From NCBI GenBank assembly GCA_019634575.1, contig JAHCAY010000003.1:1-64000 (forward strand): a stretch of 64,000 nucleotides of DNA. Direction: 5' to 3'. The notes below the pieces were generated by a model. It was given only the letters and a program-made list of their open reading frames with translations. It was not told the origin of the DNA and did not search any database. Position numbers and translations under genes: made by a program. Source of the DNA: Candidatus Didemnitutus sp. (GTDB taxonomy: Bacteria; Verrucomicrobiota; Verrucomicrobiia; Opitutales; Opitutaceae). Below are positions 1 to 9,105 of this stretch, piece by piece; position 1 is the stretch's first letter, and every line of letters begins with the position of its first letter.

Positions 1-3000
1 GGCATCGTTGCGCCACATCACCAGTCCGGTGTCCTTCAACTGCGTCGGTCGCGCCCAGAATTCCACCGTGAAGCCGGCGACCGACGCACCAAGGTTATGC
101 TGAGGCACAGCCCGCACGCGACCGAAGTCGTCGGTGCCGTCGAATTGCACCGCGCGCGAGACGCGGCCATCGCCGATCAGCGCGGCGCCGTTGAACAACT
201 CCATCTTGAGGCCGTTCACGACGTCGACGTCGTTCTTGTTGAAGGGCCACCACGCCGCGACGGTGGCGGGGTCTGGCTCGACCTTGTAGAGCGCGTCGAC
301 GCGGACCTCGACCGTGGCCTTCGAGCAAAAGCCGCCGTCATCGGCTTCGAGTTGCAGGAGGTAGATGCCGCCCTCCGAGAAGGTGGCGGTGGTCTGAGGC
401 GAAGTATCGTTGGCGAAGGCGACGCCTCCGGGCCCGGAGAGTTTGGTCCACTTCGACGTGAGGACGCCGTCGACCGGCTGGCCGTCGTCGGTGACGGAGC
501 CGTTGAGCGCGACGACGGTGTTGGCGGTGCGATTGTAGAGCGTGGGACCGGCGTCGACAATAGGGGCAACGTTGGCGACAGGGGGGCGTTTGCCGGCGGG
601 GTGCGCGTAGATGGCGTTCACCTCGTCGGCGTAGATGGCGCGCTTGTAGACGGAGATTTCGTCGAGCAATCCGCCAAAGGACTCGGCGTTCGCGGTCTGG
701 CCGCCGAAGTTCACGTCGAGGTTGGTGCGGAGCGTGAAGGAGCCGATCGCCTGCGTGACACGAATGGAACCATTGACGTAGAGACGAGCCTCGCCTGAGA
801 CGCGGTCATAGGTGGCGGCGACGTGCGTCCAGGTGCTGGTGGGTAGCACGCCGTCGACGCCGAGGATGTGCGAGGTGTTGTTTGTCTCGCGGAAATCTGC
901 CTCGAGGCGGTTGCCGATCTGGCGGAGATTGAAGCCGCGTATCGCGCCGGAGGAATACTCGAAGATCGTGGCGGTGCGCGCGGCGCTCGGGTTCACCCAT
1001 AATTCGAGCGCGAAGCCGGCGGTGTCGCCGGCACCGACATCGAGTGTGGGAGCGGCAAAAACACGGACACGGTCGTTCACGGCGTCGAAGCGGAATGCGC
1101 CGCCGATCTTGCCTTCGGCGTAATTGGTGCCGCGCTCGGTGAACGCCTGGTTGCCGCCGACGTGATCGTCGCCGTTGGCGGAGGCCTGCCACCAGGAAAC
1201 GATGCCGTCGGGGGCCACAGGAATGCAGGAGTAGCCGAGCCAGACGGTGGTCACGTCGGTGGAGGTGAGCGCGGTGTCGCTTGCGGAGAGGCTTAAGACG
1301 TAGACTCCCGGAGCGGAGAACGTCGCGGTGGTGGACGGCGCAGAGGCATTGGCGAAGGCGACGGTGCCGGGGCCGAAGAGCTTGCTCCACGTCGAGGTGA
1401 CAGGCGCGCCGTTCGGTAGGCCGTCATCGCGCACGGTGCCCCACAGCCAGAGTTGCGGCGGCAGATCGGCGCGGAAGGTGGTGTAGCCGGCGTTGACATA
1501 GGGCGGGCGATTGTAGGGCGTGAGCGAGATCGTGAGGTCGTCGGTGCGTATGACGCCGTCGAGCGTCGCGGTGAGACGGAGCACGTAGGTGCCGATGCCG
1601 CCGAACTGCGCCTTGGCGCGCGGCGAAGCGGGATTGTCGAACGTGACCGCAGCTGGGCCGCTAACGACGGACCACGCGTAGGTCGGCGCGGTCGGGAAGT
1701 CGTGGGCGGAGTGGCAGAATGCGCCCTTGAGTTGGATCGAATCGGGCCAGTTGCCCTCGATGTCGGCGCCAGCGCTGACGGTCCACGACGGTGCGATGGT
1801 CGGCGCGGCGTAGCCGGCAGTGCCGACGGTGACCGAGTAAAGCACAGGGGGCTCGCCGGTGCTGGCAGAGACGAGGCGAGAACGAAGCTTTAGGTAACGG
1901 CCGGCACCGGACGGCGTGGGGTTGGCGTAGCTGAGGGTCTGCCAGGCGCCGAAGGTGACTCCATCGGCGCTGAGCGCGGCTTCGACGGCAACATTGCCGT
2001 CGTTGCAGAGCTGCGCGTCCCACACGACCGGGCCCCAGGTGGTCCCGGAAAGCTGGCCGTCGTGCACGATGGTCCAGCGGCCTTCAGGCGAAGCGAGCGC
2101 GGTGCTGCTGCCGGTGAAGCGGCCGTAGGTCCAGAGCGCGCCGCCGAGATTACCGGTAGTCGTGTCGACCTCACCGATGGGGGTCTGTCCGTCAGAGCCG
2201 AGCGCGCCGCCGAGGGGATTAATACGTTCGACGACGCCGGTGGAGCTGACGACCCAGATGCGGCCGCGACGGTCGATCGAAACCTCGACCGGGCCGTGAT
2301 TGGCCACCTCGACGTTGCCAATGAGCGTGCCATCGCTGAGCAGATGGCCGACGGAGTGGCCGCAGTGCGAGTGGGCGACCCAGATGTGATCGTTGGCGTC
2401 GATGGCGATGCCCATCGCCCACGGCTCGCCGTGGTAGAATTCGCCGAGCTTCGTGCCGTCGGGGGCGTATTTTATGATGGTGCTCGTCCAGTCCTTGGTG
2501 ACCCACAGGTTGCCCTTGCTATCGAGAGCGGAGGCCCAGGCACCATCGCGAACGGAATTGGACTGCGGCAGGGCATCGATCGGGTCGTCGGTCTGCCAAA
2601 TGAGGAACTGCGAGCCAGCAGAGTAGAGCTTACCGTCGGCGGCGATGAAACCGCCCTGCCCTCCCATGCCGATCGCCGGTTCGGAACGCAGGAGCGCGCC
2701 GGTATTGCCGTCGAAACGTTGCCAGCTGCCGCCGGCACCTCCGACCCAGACGTTGTCATCGGCGTCGACGGAGAGATGGCGCACGCCGGGCACGTCGGTG
2801 CGGACGTAGAGGAGGATCGCCTCGTCAGTGGCAGCGGCGAGGTTGTCGGCATCCCACGCGAGCACGTCGCCGAGCGCGCCGGAGGTGTCGACGCGACCGT
2901 TGCCGTTGCGATCGACCCAGTAGCCGTTCTCCGGGATGCCAATCTTGATCAGGGAATTGTCGCTGTAGTTGGCGACCCAGACGTTGCCCTTCGAGTCGAC

Positions 3001-6000
3001 AGCAATGCGCGATGGATACGGCGTGTTGGCGGCGACGCTGGGCTTGCTGAGAAATTCGCCGAGCACGCGGCCGGTGTCGGGATCGATTTTCACGACAGTG
3101 CCCTTCTGGGAGTTGGCGACCCAGACAGCATCGAAGGAAGAGAGGACGACTTTGTTCGTCAGCTCGTCGGCCGTCTCGGTTGAGAGCGAGAAGAGCGTGC
3201 CCTCCGCGAAATCAGCGGTGGTCGTGTAGGTCCGCGAACGCGGCGGAAGGCCGGCGGTGAGTTGCACGGTGGCCGGGGCGGAGTTGAGTGCGCCGTCGCT
3301 GACGCGGAACGTGAACGAGTCGAACCCGCCGAAATCGGGAGCGGACGTGTAGACGAGGTTCGGCGGCGTGCCGGTCAAGGTGCCGCGCGTCGGCTGCGTT
3401 ACCACCGTGTAGCTGAGCGAATCACCATCGACATCGGTGCCGGCGAGCGTGACGCTGAGCGGTTGACCGGTCGTGGTGGCGTAGGTCGCGGGCGTGGCGA
3501 CGGGAGCATCGTTGACGGGAGTTACGGCCAGCGTGACCGCCGTTTCCGGCGACGTCAGCGAACCGTCCGACGCGACGAAGCGGAACACGTCGGAGCCGTT
3601 GTAGTTGGGCGCGGGCGTGTAGGTGAGGTTCGGCGCCGCGCCACTCAACGCGCCGTGCACCGGCGGTTGAGTGACCACGAACGTGAGGGCGTCGCCATCC
3701 ACGTCGGCGCCGGTGAGGGCGATTGACACCGCGGTGTCTTCGGCGGTGGTGAGCGATTGGGAGTCGGCCGTCGGCGCGTCGTTCACGCTGTTGATCGTCA
3801 ACGCCACCGTGGCCGGGCTCGATGCGACCGTGCCGTCGTGCGCCGTGAACGTGAACGAGTCCGTGCCATGGTAGTTGGCCGCCGGCGTGTAGGTGAGATT
3901 CGGCGCCGTGCCGCTCAACGCACCGTGGGCCGGTGGCGTCGCGACAGAAAACGTCAGGGCATCTCCGTCGACATCTGTCGCCGACAGGGCGAGCGCGACC
4001 GGAACATCCTCGTCGGTCGTGATGGCGGCGGCGCTGGCGACCGGCGGATCGTTCACTGGCGTGACGTCAAGCGTCACGGACGCCGGTGCGGAGGTGAGCG
4101 CCCCATCCGAGACCGTGAACGCGAACGCATCAGGCCCGTTGTAGTTCATCGTCGGAGTGTAGACGAGGTCCCGACCGGTGCCGCTGAGCACGCCGTGTTG
4201 CGGCGGGGTCGTCACGACATACGTCAACGCGTCCCCATCGACGTCGCTGCCACCCAGTGCGATCGCGGCGGCGGTATCCTCGGGAGTGACGACCGATTGC
4301 GCCAGCGCCACCGGAGCGTCGTTCACCGGGACGACGTTGAGAGTCACCGTCGCGGAAGCCGAGTCCAGTTGGCCGTCGTTGGCCACGAAGGCGAATTCAT
4401 CGGGACCGTTGTAGTTCGGCGCCGGAGTGTAGAGCCAGTTGGCACCGGAGCCGGTCAGCAAGCCGTGCGCTGGATGCACGACGATGCGAAAGCCGAGCGG
4501 GTCGGTTTCGACATCGGAGCCGGTGAGCGTGATTGCCACGCCGACATCCTCCAGCGTGCTGGCAGTGGCCGAGGTGGCGACCGGGGCGTCGTTCACTGCC
4601 GCGACTTCCAGCGTGACGGTGTAAGGATCGCTTTGCAGCGTGCCGTCACTGACGCGGTAGGTGAACGAGTCGGGACCGTTGAAATTCGGCGCGGGGGTGT
4701 AGACGTAGCCGCCAGGCGCTGGTGCGAGCGTCCCGTGTGCCGGCGCGGTGGTTAGTTGGAACGTGACGGCATCGCTGTCGACGTCGGTTCCGATCAGCGA
4801 AAAAGCAACCGGCGTGTCTTCCACCGCGGAAACAGTGAAGTTGGCGCCGCTTGGGGCATCGTTGACCGGCGAGATCACGAACCGGATCTCGGCCGGAACC
4901 GACTCCAGCGTGCCATCGGAGACCTTGAAGAGGAGCGAGTCGCTGCCGTGAAAATTGGGGGCCGGCGTATAGGTGAGACGAGGATCGGGCCCAGTGAGCG
5001 AACCGGACACGGTGCCGTGGGCTGGCGGTGTCATGATCGCGTAGGTGAGCGCGTCGCCATCGGGATCGCCCGCGATCAGATCGAATTCCGTGGGCGTGTC
5101 CTCCACGACCGCCACCTCGGCGGGAGCGGCGATCGGAGCGTCGTTCACCGGATCGACGTGAATCGAGACCACCGCGGGAGCGGACGTCTGGGTGCCGTCG
5201 GAGACCGTGAAACGGAAACTGTCGTTTCCGTTGAAATTGTCGTGCGGCGTGTAGATCAGGTCCGGTGCCGTGCCGCTGAGCGTGCCGTGCGACGGTGGCT
5301 GCGTGACCGCGTAGCTGAGCGCGTCGTTGTCGGGATCGCTGCCCGTGAGCACGATCGCCTTCGGGCTGTCCTCGGGCGTCGTGACGCTTTGCGCGTCCGC
5401 GGTCGGCGGCTGATTGAGATCGGTCACCTCGAACGTGACCGTCGCGACGTTCGAGTCGGCCGTGCCGTCGTTGGCCTTGTAGGTGAACGAATCGGTGCCC
5501 CCGAAATTGTCGTTCGGACGATAGCTCAATGCAGGCGGGGTGCCCGTGAGCGTGCCGTGTGCCGGCTGGCTCAAGACCGTGTAGGTGAGCGGATCGTTGT
5601 CGGCGTCGCTCGCCACGAGCGTTGCGTCGACGTCGTGGCCTTCGCTCACGGTGCGCGAAAACGACAAGGCAATCGGTGCGTCGTTCAACGACTCGACCGT
5701 GATCGCCACCAGTGCTTCGGGCGAGGCGGCCACGCCGTCGCTCGCGCGAAACGCGAACTCGTCCGCGCCGTGGTAATCGGGCGCCGGCGTGTAGGTGAGA
5801 TTCGGAGCCGTGCCGCTGAGCGTGCCGTGCACCGGTGGCACAGTGATTTCGTAGGTCAGCGCATCTCCGTCCGCATCCTGCGCGGTCAGCACGAGGGGCT
5901 TCGGGGTGTCTTCGCTGGCGAGGATGGTCTGGCCTTGCGCAACCGGAGCGTTGTTCGCGACCGTCAGCGAAATTGTGGCTTCAGCCGACGTCGTGCCGAG

Positions 6001-8463
6001 GTCCGCCACGGTGAATCCGAAGCTGTCGGGTCCCGCGTAGCCCGCAGTCGGGGTGTAGACGAGATTCGGAGCGGTGCCGGAAAGCGTGCCGTGTTGCGGC
6101 AGATGCGTGACGCCAAACGCGAGGGCGTCGCCGTCCACATCGGTGCCGGACAGAACGAGCGGCAGCGGCGCCCCTGCATGCAAGGTGTAGCTCGCGGACT
6201 GCGCCACAGGCGCGTCGTTGACCGGATCCACGTGCAGGGTGACCGTCGCCGAAACCGATGTGAGTGATCCATCGGAAACCGCGTAGGTAAACGCGTCCGT
6301 GCCGAAGTAGTTCGACGCGGGCGTGTAAGTGAGATTCGGGGCCGAACCGGTGAGCGTGCCGTGCTGCGGCTGCGTCTGAACGATAAACGAAAGCGGTGAG
6401 CCTTCCGCGTCGGCTCCGGCGAGCACCACCGCAGCCGATGTGTCCTCGGCCAGCGTGATGTCCCTTGGCGTCGCCACGGGACGGTCGTTCACGGGGTCAA
6501 CCGTGAGCGAAATCGTGGCGGGAGCCGAAGTGAGCGCCCCATCGGAAACCGTGAACGCGAAGGAATCCGGCCCCGCATAGTCGGGTGCCGGCGTGTAAGT
6601 GAGGTTGGGCGCCACGCCGCCCAACGTGCCGTGCTGCGGAGGCACCGTGACCGCGAACGTCAGCGGGTCGCTCTCCGGGTCGACGCCGGCGAGAGTCACC
6701 GCGATCGGCGTATCCTCCGGCGTGACCACGGACTGCGGCGTAGCCGTCGGCGCGTCATTGATGAGCGCGACCGTCACCGTAATGCCCACTGAGTCCGTGG
6801 CCGATCCGCGATCGTCGGTCGCCCGCGCAAGGAAGTTGTAGGTGCCCGCGGGGAGACCGCTGAGCGCGAGCGCATAGGGCGCCGCGAGCGCCTCGCCGAT
6901 CTTCGTGGCGTCACGGAAGAATTCCACCTTCACCACGCTGCCGTCGCTGTCCGACGCGGACGCCTGGAGGGTGAACGCTCCCGGCACATCGAAGGTGCTG
7001 CCATCCGCCGGAGAGATCAGTGCGACGACCGGCGCAACGTTGGCAGGGATGACCGTGACGGCGACCGGCGCCGAGGTGGTGGTGGCACCGTTATTGTCCG
7101 TGGCCGCCGCGGTGAAGACGTAGTTGCCGACCGCCAGTGTCGGACTGAGTGCGCTGAAAGGCGCCGCGGTGCTCTCGCCGATCTTCGCTCCATCCTGGAA
7201 AAACTCCACCTTCGCCACCGTGCCGTCGCTGTCAGCGGCGGTCGCGTTAAGCGTGATCGCCGCGGGCGCCGCGAACGTGCTCCCTTCGACGGGACTGGTC
7301 AGCGCAACGGTTGGCGGGACATTCGGTGTCGCGACGGTGATGGCGACCGAAGCGGAGCTGACTGACGCGCCTGCATTGTCGGTCGCGCGCGCGGAAAAGG
7401 AATAGCTGCCGGCACCGAGATGGGAAACGTTGACCGCGAACGGCGCCGCCAGATCCTCCCCGATTTTCACGGCGTCTTGGAAGAATTCCACCTTCGTGAT
7501 CGTGCCGTCGGCATCCGAAGCGATCGCACTCAGGACGAAAGACGCCGGAGCATCGAACGATGCGCCCGCTGCTGGCGAGGAAATCGCAACGGTCGGCGGC
7601 TCGTTCGGAGTCTGCGTCGACTGGAGACGCAGCACGCCGCCCCCGTTGACCGTGAGACGATCGCAAATGACTCCGCCGACCAGCACGCTATTGCCATTGA
7701 CGAGCACGGTGCCGTTTGGTGCGAGGACGTTGCCGTGAAAATTCACGCCGCCGTTCAAGGTCAGTCCGCCGGACGCGATGTTCATCGTCAGCCACCCGGG
7801 CTGGCCGGCGGCCCCGAGATTGCCGTTGGCGGAAAATCCGTTCGCGAGATTGACGATGACCGGACCGACAACGTCGAATCGGGTGCTGCCGTTGAGGTTC
7901 AGATGTTGAAAGTTATAGATCGACGGCGTCGTGGCCCCAGCGATGCCGAGCGTGAAGCCGCCGCTGCCATTCGCGGTGAAGTCGCCGTAGGTGCCGGCAG
8001 GGACGGTGAACTGCCCCACCCCGCCATTCAGGGTGAGATTGCGCAGGCCGCTCCAGTTGATGCTCGTGCCGGAGGAGTTGACGGTGACCGATGTCGTGCC
8101 ACTCGGAGCAGGCACCGCAGCCACTGAGGGGAGCGTGACGGCGTTGGTGCGCCGAACGACGTGGCGAAGCGTGGCGTTGCCGTTGAGCGTGATCTGGTAA
8201 TTCGTCGGCGTCGCCGCGCCGGTGCCATCGAGCGTGCCGCCGTAGCTAGGTTGACCGTTGAGTCGCACGGACGGCGCGCCGGGCACGAGGAGATCGAGAG
8301 TGACCTTGGCTCCGCCGTTCAAAGTCACCGCCTCCGGGAGCATCTGCTGCACAGAGCCTTCGACGGTGCCGTTCAGCGATGGCGCATGCCGCACTTGGGC
8401 AATCTGACCGAAAACCGGCGCCGACAGGGAAAGACCGAGATACAGGGCCAAAGCACTTTTCAT
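1..8463 (-). CDS. Giant exported multidomain adhesin-like protein (partial, C-terminus beyond window)
   Basis: The open frame starts with ATG at 8463 and stays open to base 1, giving at least 2,821 residues without a stop. GGAG lies nine bases upstream of the start. An N-terminal signal peptide (MKSALALYLGLSLSAPVFG) indicates export. Domain order by approximate residue: glycine- and asparagine-rich region (30-280); three bacterial Ig-type repeats, each with a 'KVEFF..(D)..KIGE' motif (285-560); about 13 cadherin-like repeats of about 90 residues, each with 'HGTL.G..P.L.YTP' and most joined by 'VNDAP' (565-1740); an NHL/streptogramin-lyase-like propeller (1745-2100); PKD-like and LamG (concanavalin-type) domains (2300-2821). 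Such architecture is typical of surface or extracellular binding proteins; the ligand is unknown. It lies downstream of another giant gene in the same direction. Confidence 0.9.
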   Translation of the reverse strand, partial: MKSALALYLGLSLSAPVFGQIAQVRHAPSLNGTVEGSVQQMLPEAVTLNGGAKVTLDLLVPGAPSVRLNGQPSYGGTLDGTGAATPTNYQITLNGNATLRHVVRRTNAVTLPSVAAVPAPSGTTSVTVNSSGTSINWSGLRNLTLNGGVGQFTVPAGTYGDFTANGSGGFTLGIAGATTPSIYNFQHLNLNGSTRFDVVGPVIVNLANGFSANGNLGAAGQPGWLTMNIASGGLTLNGGVNFHGNVLAPNGTVLVNGNSVLVGGVICDRLTVNGGGVLRLQSTQTPNEPPTVAISSPAAGASFDAPASFVLSAIASDADGTITKVEFFQDAVKIGEDLAAPFAVNVSHLGAGSYSFSARATDNAGASVSSASVAITVATPNVPPTVALTSPVEGSTFAAPAAITLNATAADSDGTVAKVEFFQDGAKIGESTAAPFSALSPTLAVGNYVFTAAATDNNGATTTSAPVAVTVIPANVAPVVALISPADGSTFDVPGAFTLQASASDSDGSVVKVEFFRDATKIGEALAAPYALALSGLPAGTYNFLARATDDRGSATDSVGITVTVALINDAPTATPQSVVTPEDTPIAVTLAGVDPESDPLTFAVTVPPQHGTLGGVAPNLTYTPAPDYAGPDSFAFTVSDGALTSAPATISLTVDPVNDRPVATPRDITLAEDTSAAVVLAGADAEGSPLSFIVQTQPQHGTLTGSAPNLTYTPASNYFGTDAFTYAVSDGSLTSVSATVTLHVDPVNDAPVAQSASYTLHAGAPLPLVLSGTDVDGDALAFGVTHLPQHGTLSGTAPNLVYTPTAGYAGPDSFGFTVADLGTTSAEATISLTVANNAPVAQGQTILASEDTPKPLVLTAQDADGDALTYEITVPPVHGTLSGTAPNLTYTPAPDYHGADEFAFRASDGVAASPEALVAITVESLNDAPIALSFSRTVSEGHDVDATLVASDADNDPLTYTVLSQPAHGTLTGTPPALSYRPNDNFGGTDSFTYKANDGTADSNVATVTFEVTDLNQPPTADAQSVTTPEDSPKAIVLTGSDPDNDALSYAVTQPPSHGTLSGTAPDLIYTPHDNFNGNDSFRFTVSDGTQTSAPAVVSIHVDPVNDAPIAAPAEVAVVEDTPTEFDLIAGDPDGDALTYAIMTPPAHGTVSGSLTGPDPRLTYTPAPNFHGSDSLLFKVSDGTLESVPAEIRFVISPVNDAPSGANFTVSAVEDTPVAFSLIGTDVDSDAVTFQLTTAPAHGTLAPAPGGYVYTPAPNFNGPDSFTYRVSDGTLQSDPYTVTLEVAAVNDAPVATSATASTLEDVGVAITLTGSDVETDPLGFRIVVHPAHGLLTGSGANWLYTPAPNYNGPDEFAFVANDGQLDSASATVTLNVVPVNDAPVALAQSVVTPEDTAAAIALGGSDVDGDALTYVVTTPPQHGVLSGTGRDLVYTPTMNYNGPDAFAFTVSDGALTSAPASVTLDVTPVNDPPVASAAAITTDEDVPVALALSATDVDGDALTFSVATPPAHGALSGTAPNLTYTPAANYHGTDSFTFTAHDGTVASSPATVALTINSVNDAPTADSQSLTTAEDTAVSIALTGADVDGDALTFVVTQPPVHGALSGAAPNLTYTPAPNYNGSDVFRFVASDGSLTSPETAVTLAVTPVNDAPVATPATYATTTGQPLSVTLAGTDVDGDSLSYTVVTQPTRGTLTGTPPNLVYTSAPDFGGFDSFTFRVSDGALNSAPATVQLTAGLPPRSRTYTTTADFAEGTLFSLSTETADELTNKVVLSSFDAVWVANSQKGTVVKIDPDTGRVLGEFLSKPSVAANTPYPSRIAVDSKGNVWVANYSDNSLIKIGIPENGYWVDRNGNGRVDTSGALGDVLAWDADNLAAATDEAILLYVRTDVPGVRHLSVDADDNVWVGGAGGSWQRFDGNTGALLRSEPAIGMGGQGGFIAADGKLYSAGSQFLIWQTDDPIDALPQSNSVRDGAWASALDSKGNLWVTKDWTSTIIKYAPDGTKLGEFYHGEPWAMGIAIDANDHIWVAHSHCGHSVGHLLSDGTLIGNVEVANHGPVEVSIDRRGRIWVVSSTGVVERINPLGGALGSDGQTPIGEVDTTTGNLGGALWTYGRFTGSSTALASPEGRWTIVHDGQLSGTTWGPVVWDAQLCNDGNVAVEAALSADGVTFGAWQTLSYANPTPSGAGRYLKLRSRLVSASTGEPPVLYSVTVGTAGYAAPTIAPSWTVSAGADIEGNWPDSIQLKGAFCHSAHDFPTAPTYAWSVVSGPAAVTFDNPASPRAKAQFGGIGTYVLRLTATLDGVIRTDDLTISLTPYNRPPYVNAGYTTFRADLPPQLWLWGTVRDDGLPNGAPVTSTWSKLFGPGTVAFANASAPSTTATFSAPGVYVLSLSASDTALTSTDVTTVWLGYSCIPVAPDGIVSWWQASANGDDHVGGNQAFTERGTNYAEGKIGGAFRFDAVNDRVRVFAAPTLDVGAGDTAGFALELWVNPSAARTATIFEYSSGAIRGFNLRQIGNRLEADFRETNNTSHILGVDGVLPTSTWTHVAATYDRVSGEARLYVNGSIRVTQAIGSFTLRTNLDVNFGGQTANAESFGGLLDEISVYKRAIYADEVNAIYAHPAGKRPPVANVAPIVDAGPTLYNRTANTVVALNGSVTDDGQPVDGVLTSKWTKLSGPGGVAFANDTSPQTTATFSEGGIYLLQLEADDGGFCSKATVEVRVDALYKVEPDPATVAAWWPFNKNDVDVVNGLKMELFNGAALIGDGRVSRAVQFDGTDDFGRVRAVPQHNLGASVAGFTVEFWARPTQLKDTGLVMWRNDA

Positions 8464-9105
8464 AAGGAAATGCTCCGTGAAAGGGCGGCCCTTGCCCCGT
8501 GGAGGGGCGCTAGAGATTCAATCAGCCAGAAAGATTCAAGTGAAATCCCCCAACGAATCCTAATCTTAACGAGCAGTCCTACTGTTTGGCGCGCCTAGCC
8601 AATGGCCGATACTCACTCCGCAAAGCCCCTTCCTGCTGCGTTTCCCGTGGCATACAAGGGCTGCGCTTGAACGCAGCGCATGTTTTGTCGGCAATGCTCC
8701 CCTGCACGAACTCCGATTTAGTCCGGCAACGCATATTGGGCTTCGATTTGCATCGCCGCGCGTCGGTGCCGTTGGATGGCTACCATTTCTCACGATCAAG
8801 CTAGGCACACGGCCGAATTCGTCGAGGTTACCGGACCGATGCACACGCCGGGTGTGCTCGCCTGATTGGCGAGCAGCCTATTGTAGTGACCGATAAGCTG
8901 AGCATTGGGCTAAAGCATCACTAAGTAGGCACGAACACTACCCGCGCATGAAGCCGCGTCCTCGTCGAAGGGCGTCACATCGGGGAAATATCGCATGCAC
9001 TTGCGCAATGCGCTGCCGGTGCTTCGGACTCACCGATTTGACTGACTATACTCGAATTCACTCAGCACAATCGCGGAGAGCGCTCAGTTTTCTCCGAGGC
9101 GAAGG
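8464..9105. other. Intergenic region between two giant genes
   Basis: About 640 bases of visibly lower GC than the flanking genes, with no convincing coding region on either strand. It holds three short perfect hairpins: gctgcg/cgcagc at 8660-8677, an 8-bp stem tgctcgcc/ggcgagca with a 5-nt loop at 8855-8875, and cggaga/tctccg at 9074-9096. The last lies just after the stop of the upstream minus-strand gene and might end its transcript, but none is followed by a clear T-run. The promoter of the downstream giant gene probably lies here; no convincing -35/-10 pair was identified. Confidence 0.5.

Noticed and set aside
97-8127. Long plus-strand frames over the leftmost region (for example 2062-3183, 3757-4755, 4756-6267)
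   Set aside because: They are Arg/Val/Gly-rich mirrors of the cadherin-like repeats on the minus strand, with no domain similarity; the minus frame is continuous from its signal peptide to the window edge.
8826-8831. ggttac resembling half of the palindromic operator in the left intergenic region
   Set aside because: No matching left half at the correct distance; a chance half-site.
8855-8875. An 8-bp perfect hairpin considered as a terminator
   Set aside because: No T-run on either strand and 230 bases beyond the stop of the upstream gene; recorded only as a structure within the intergenic feature.
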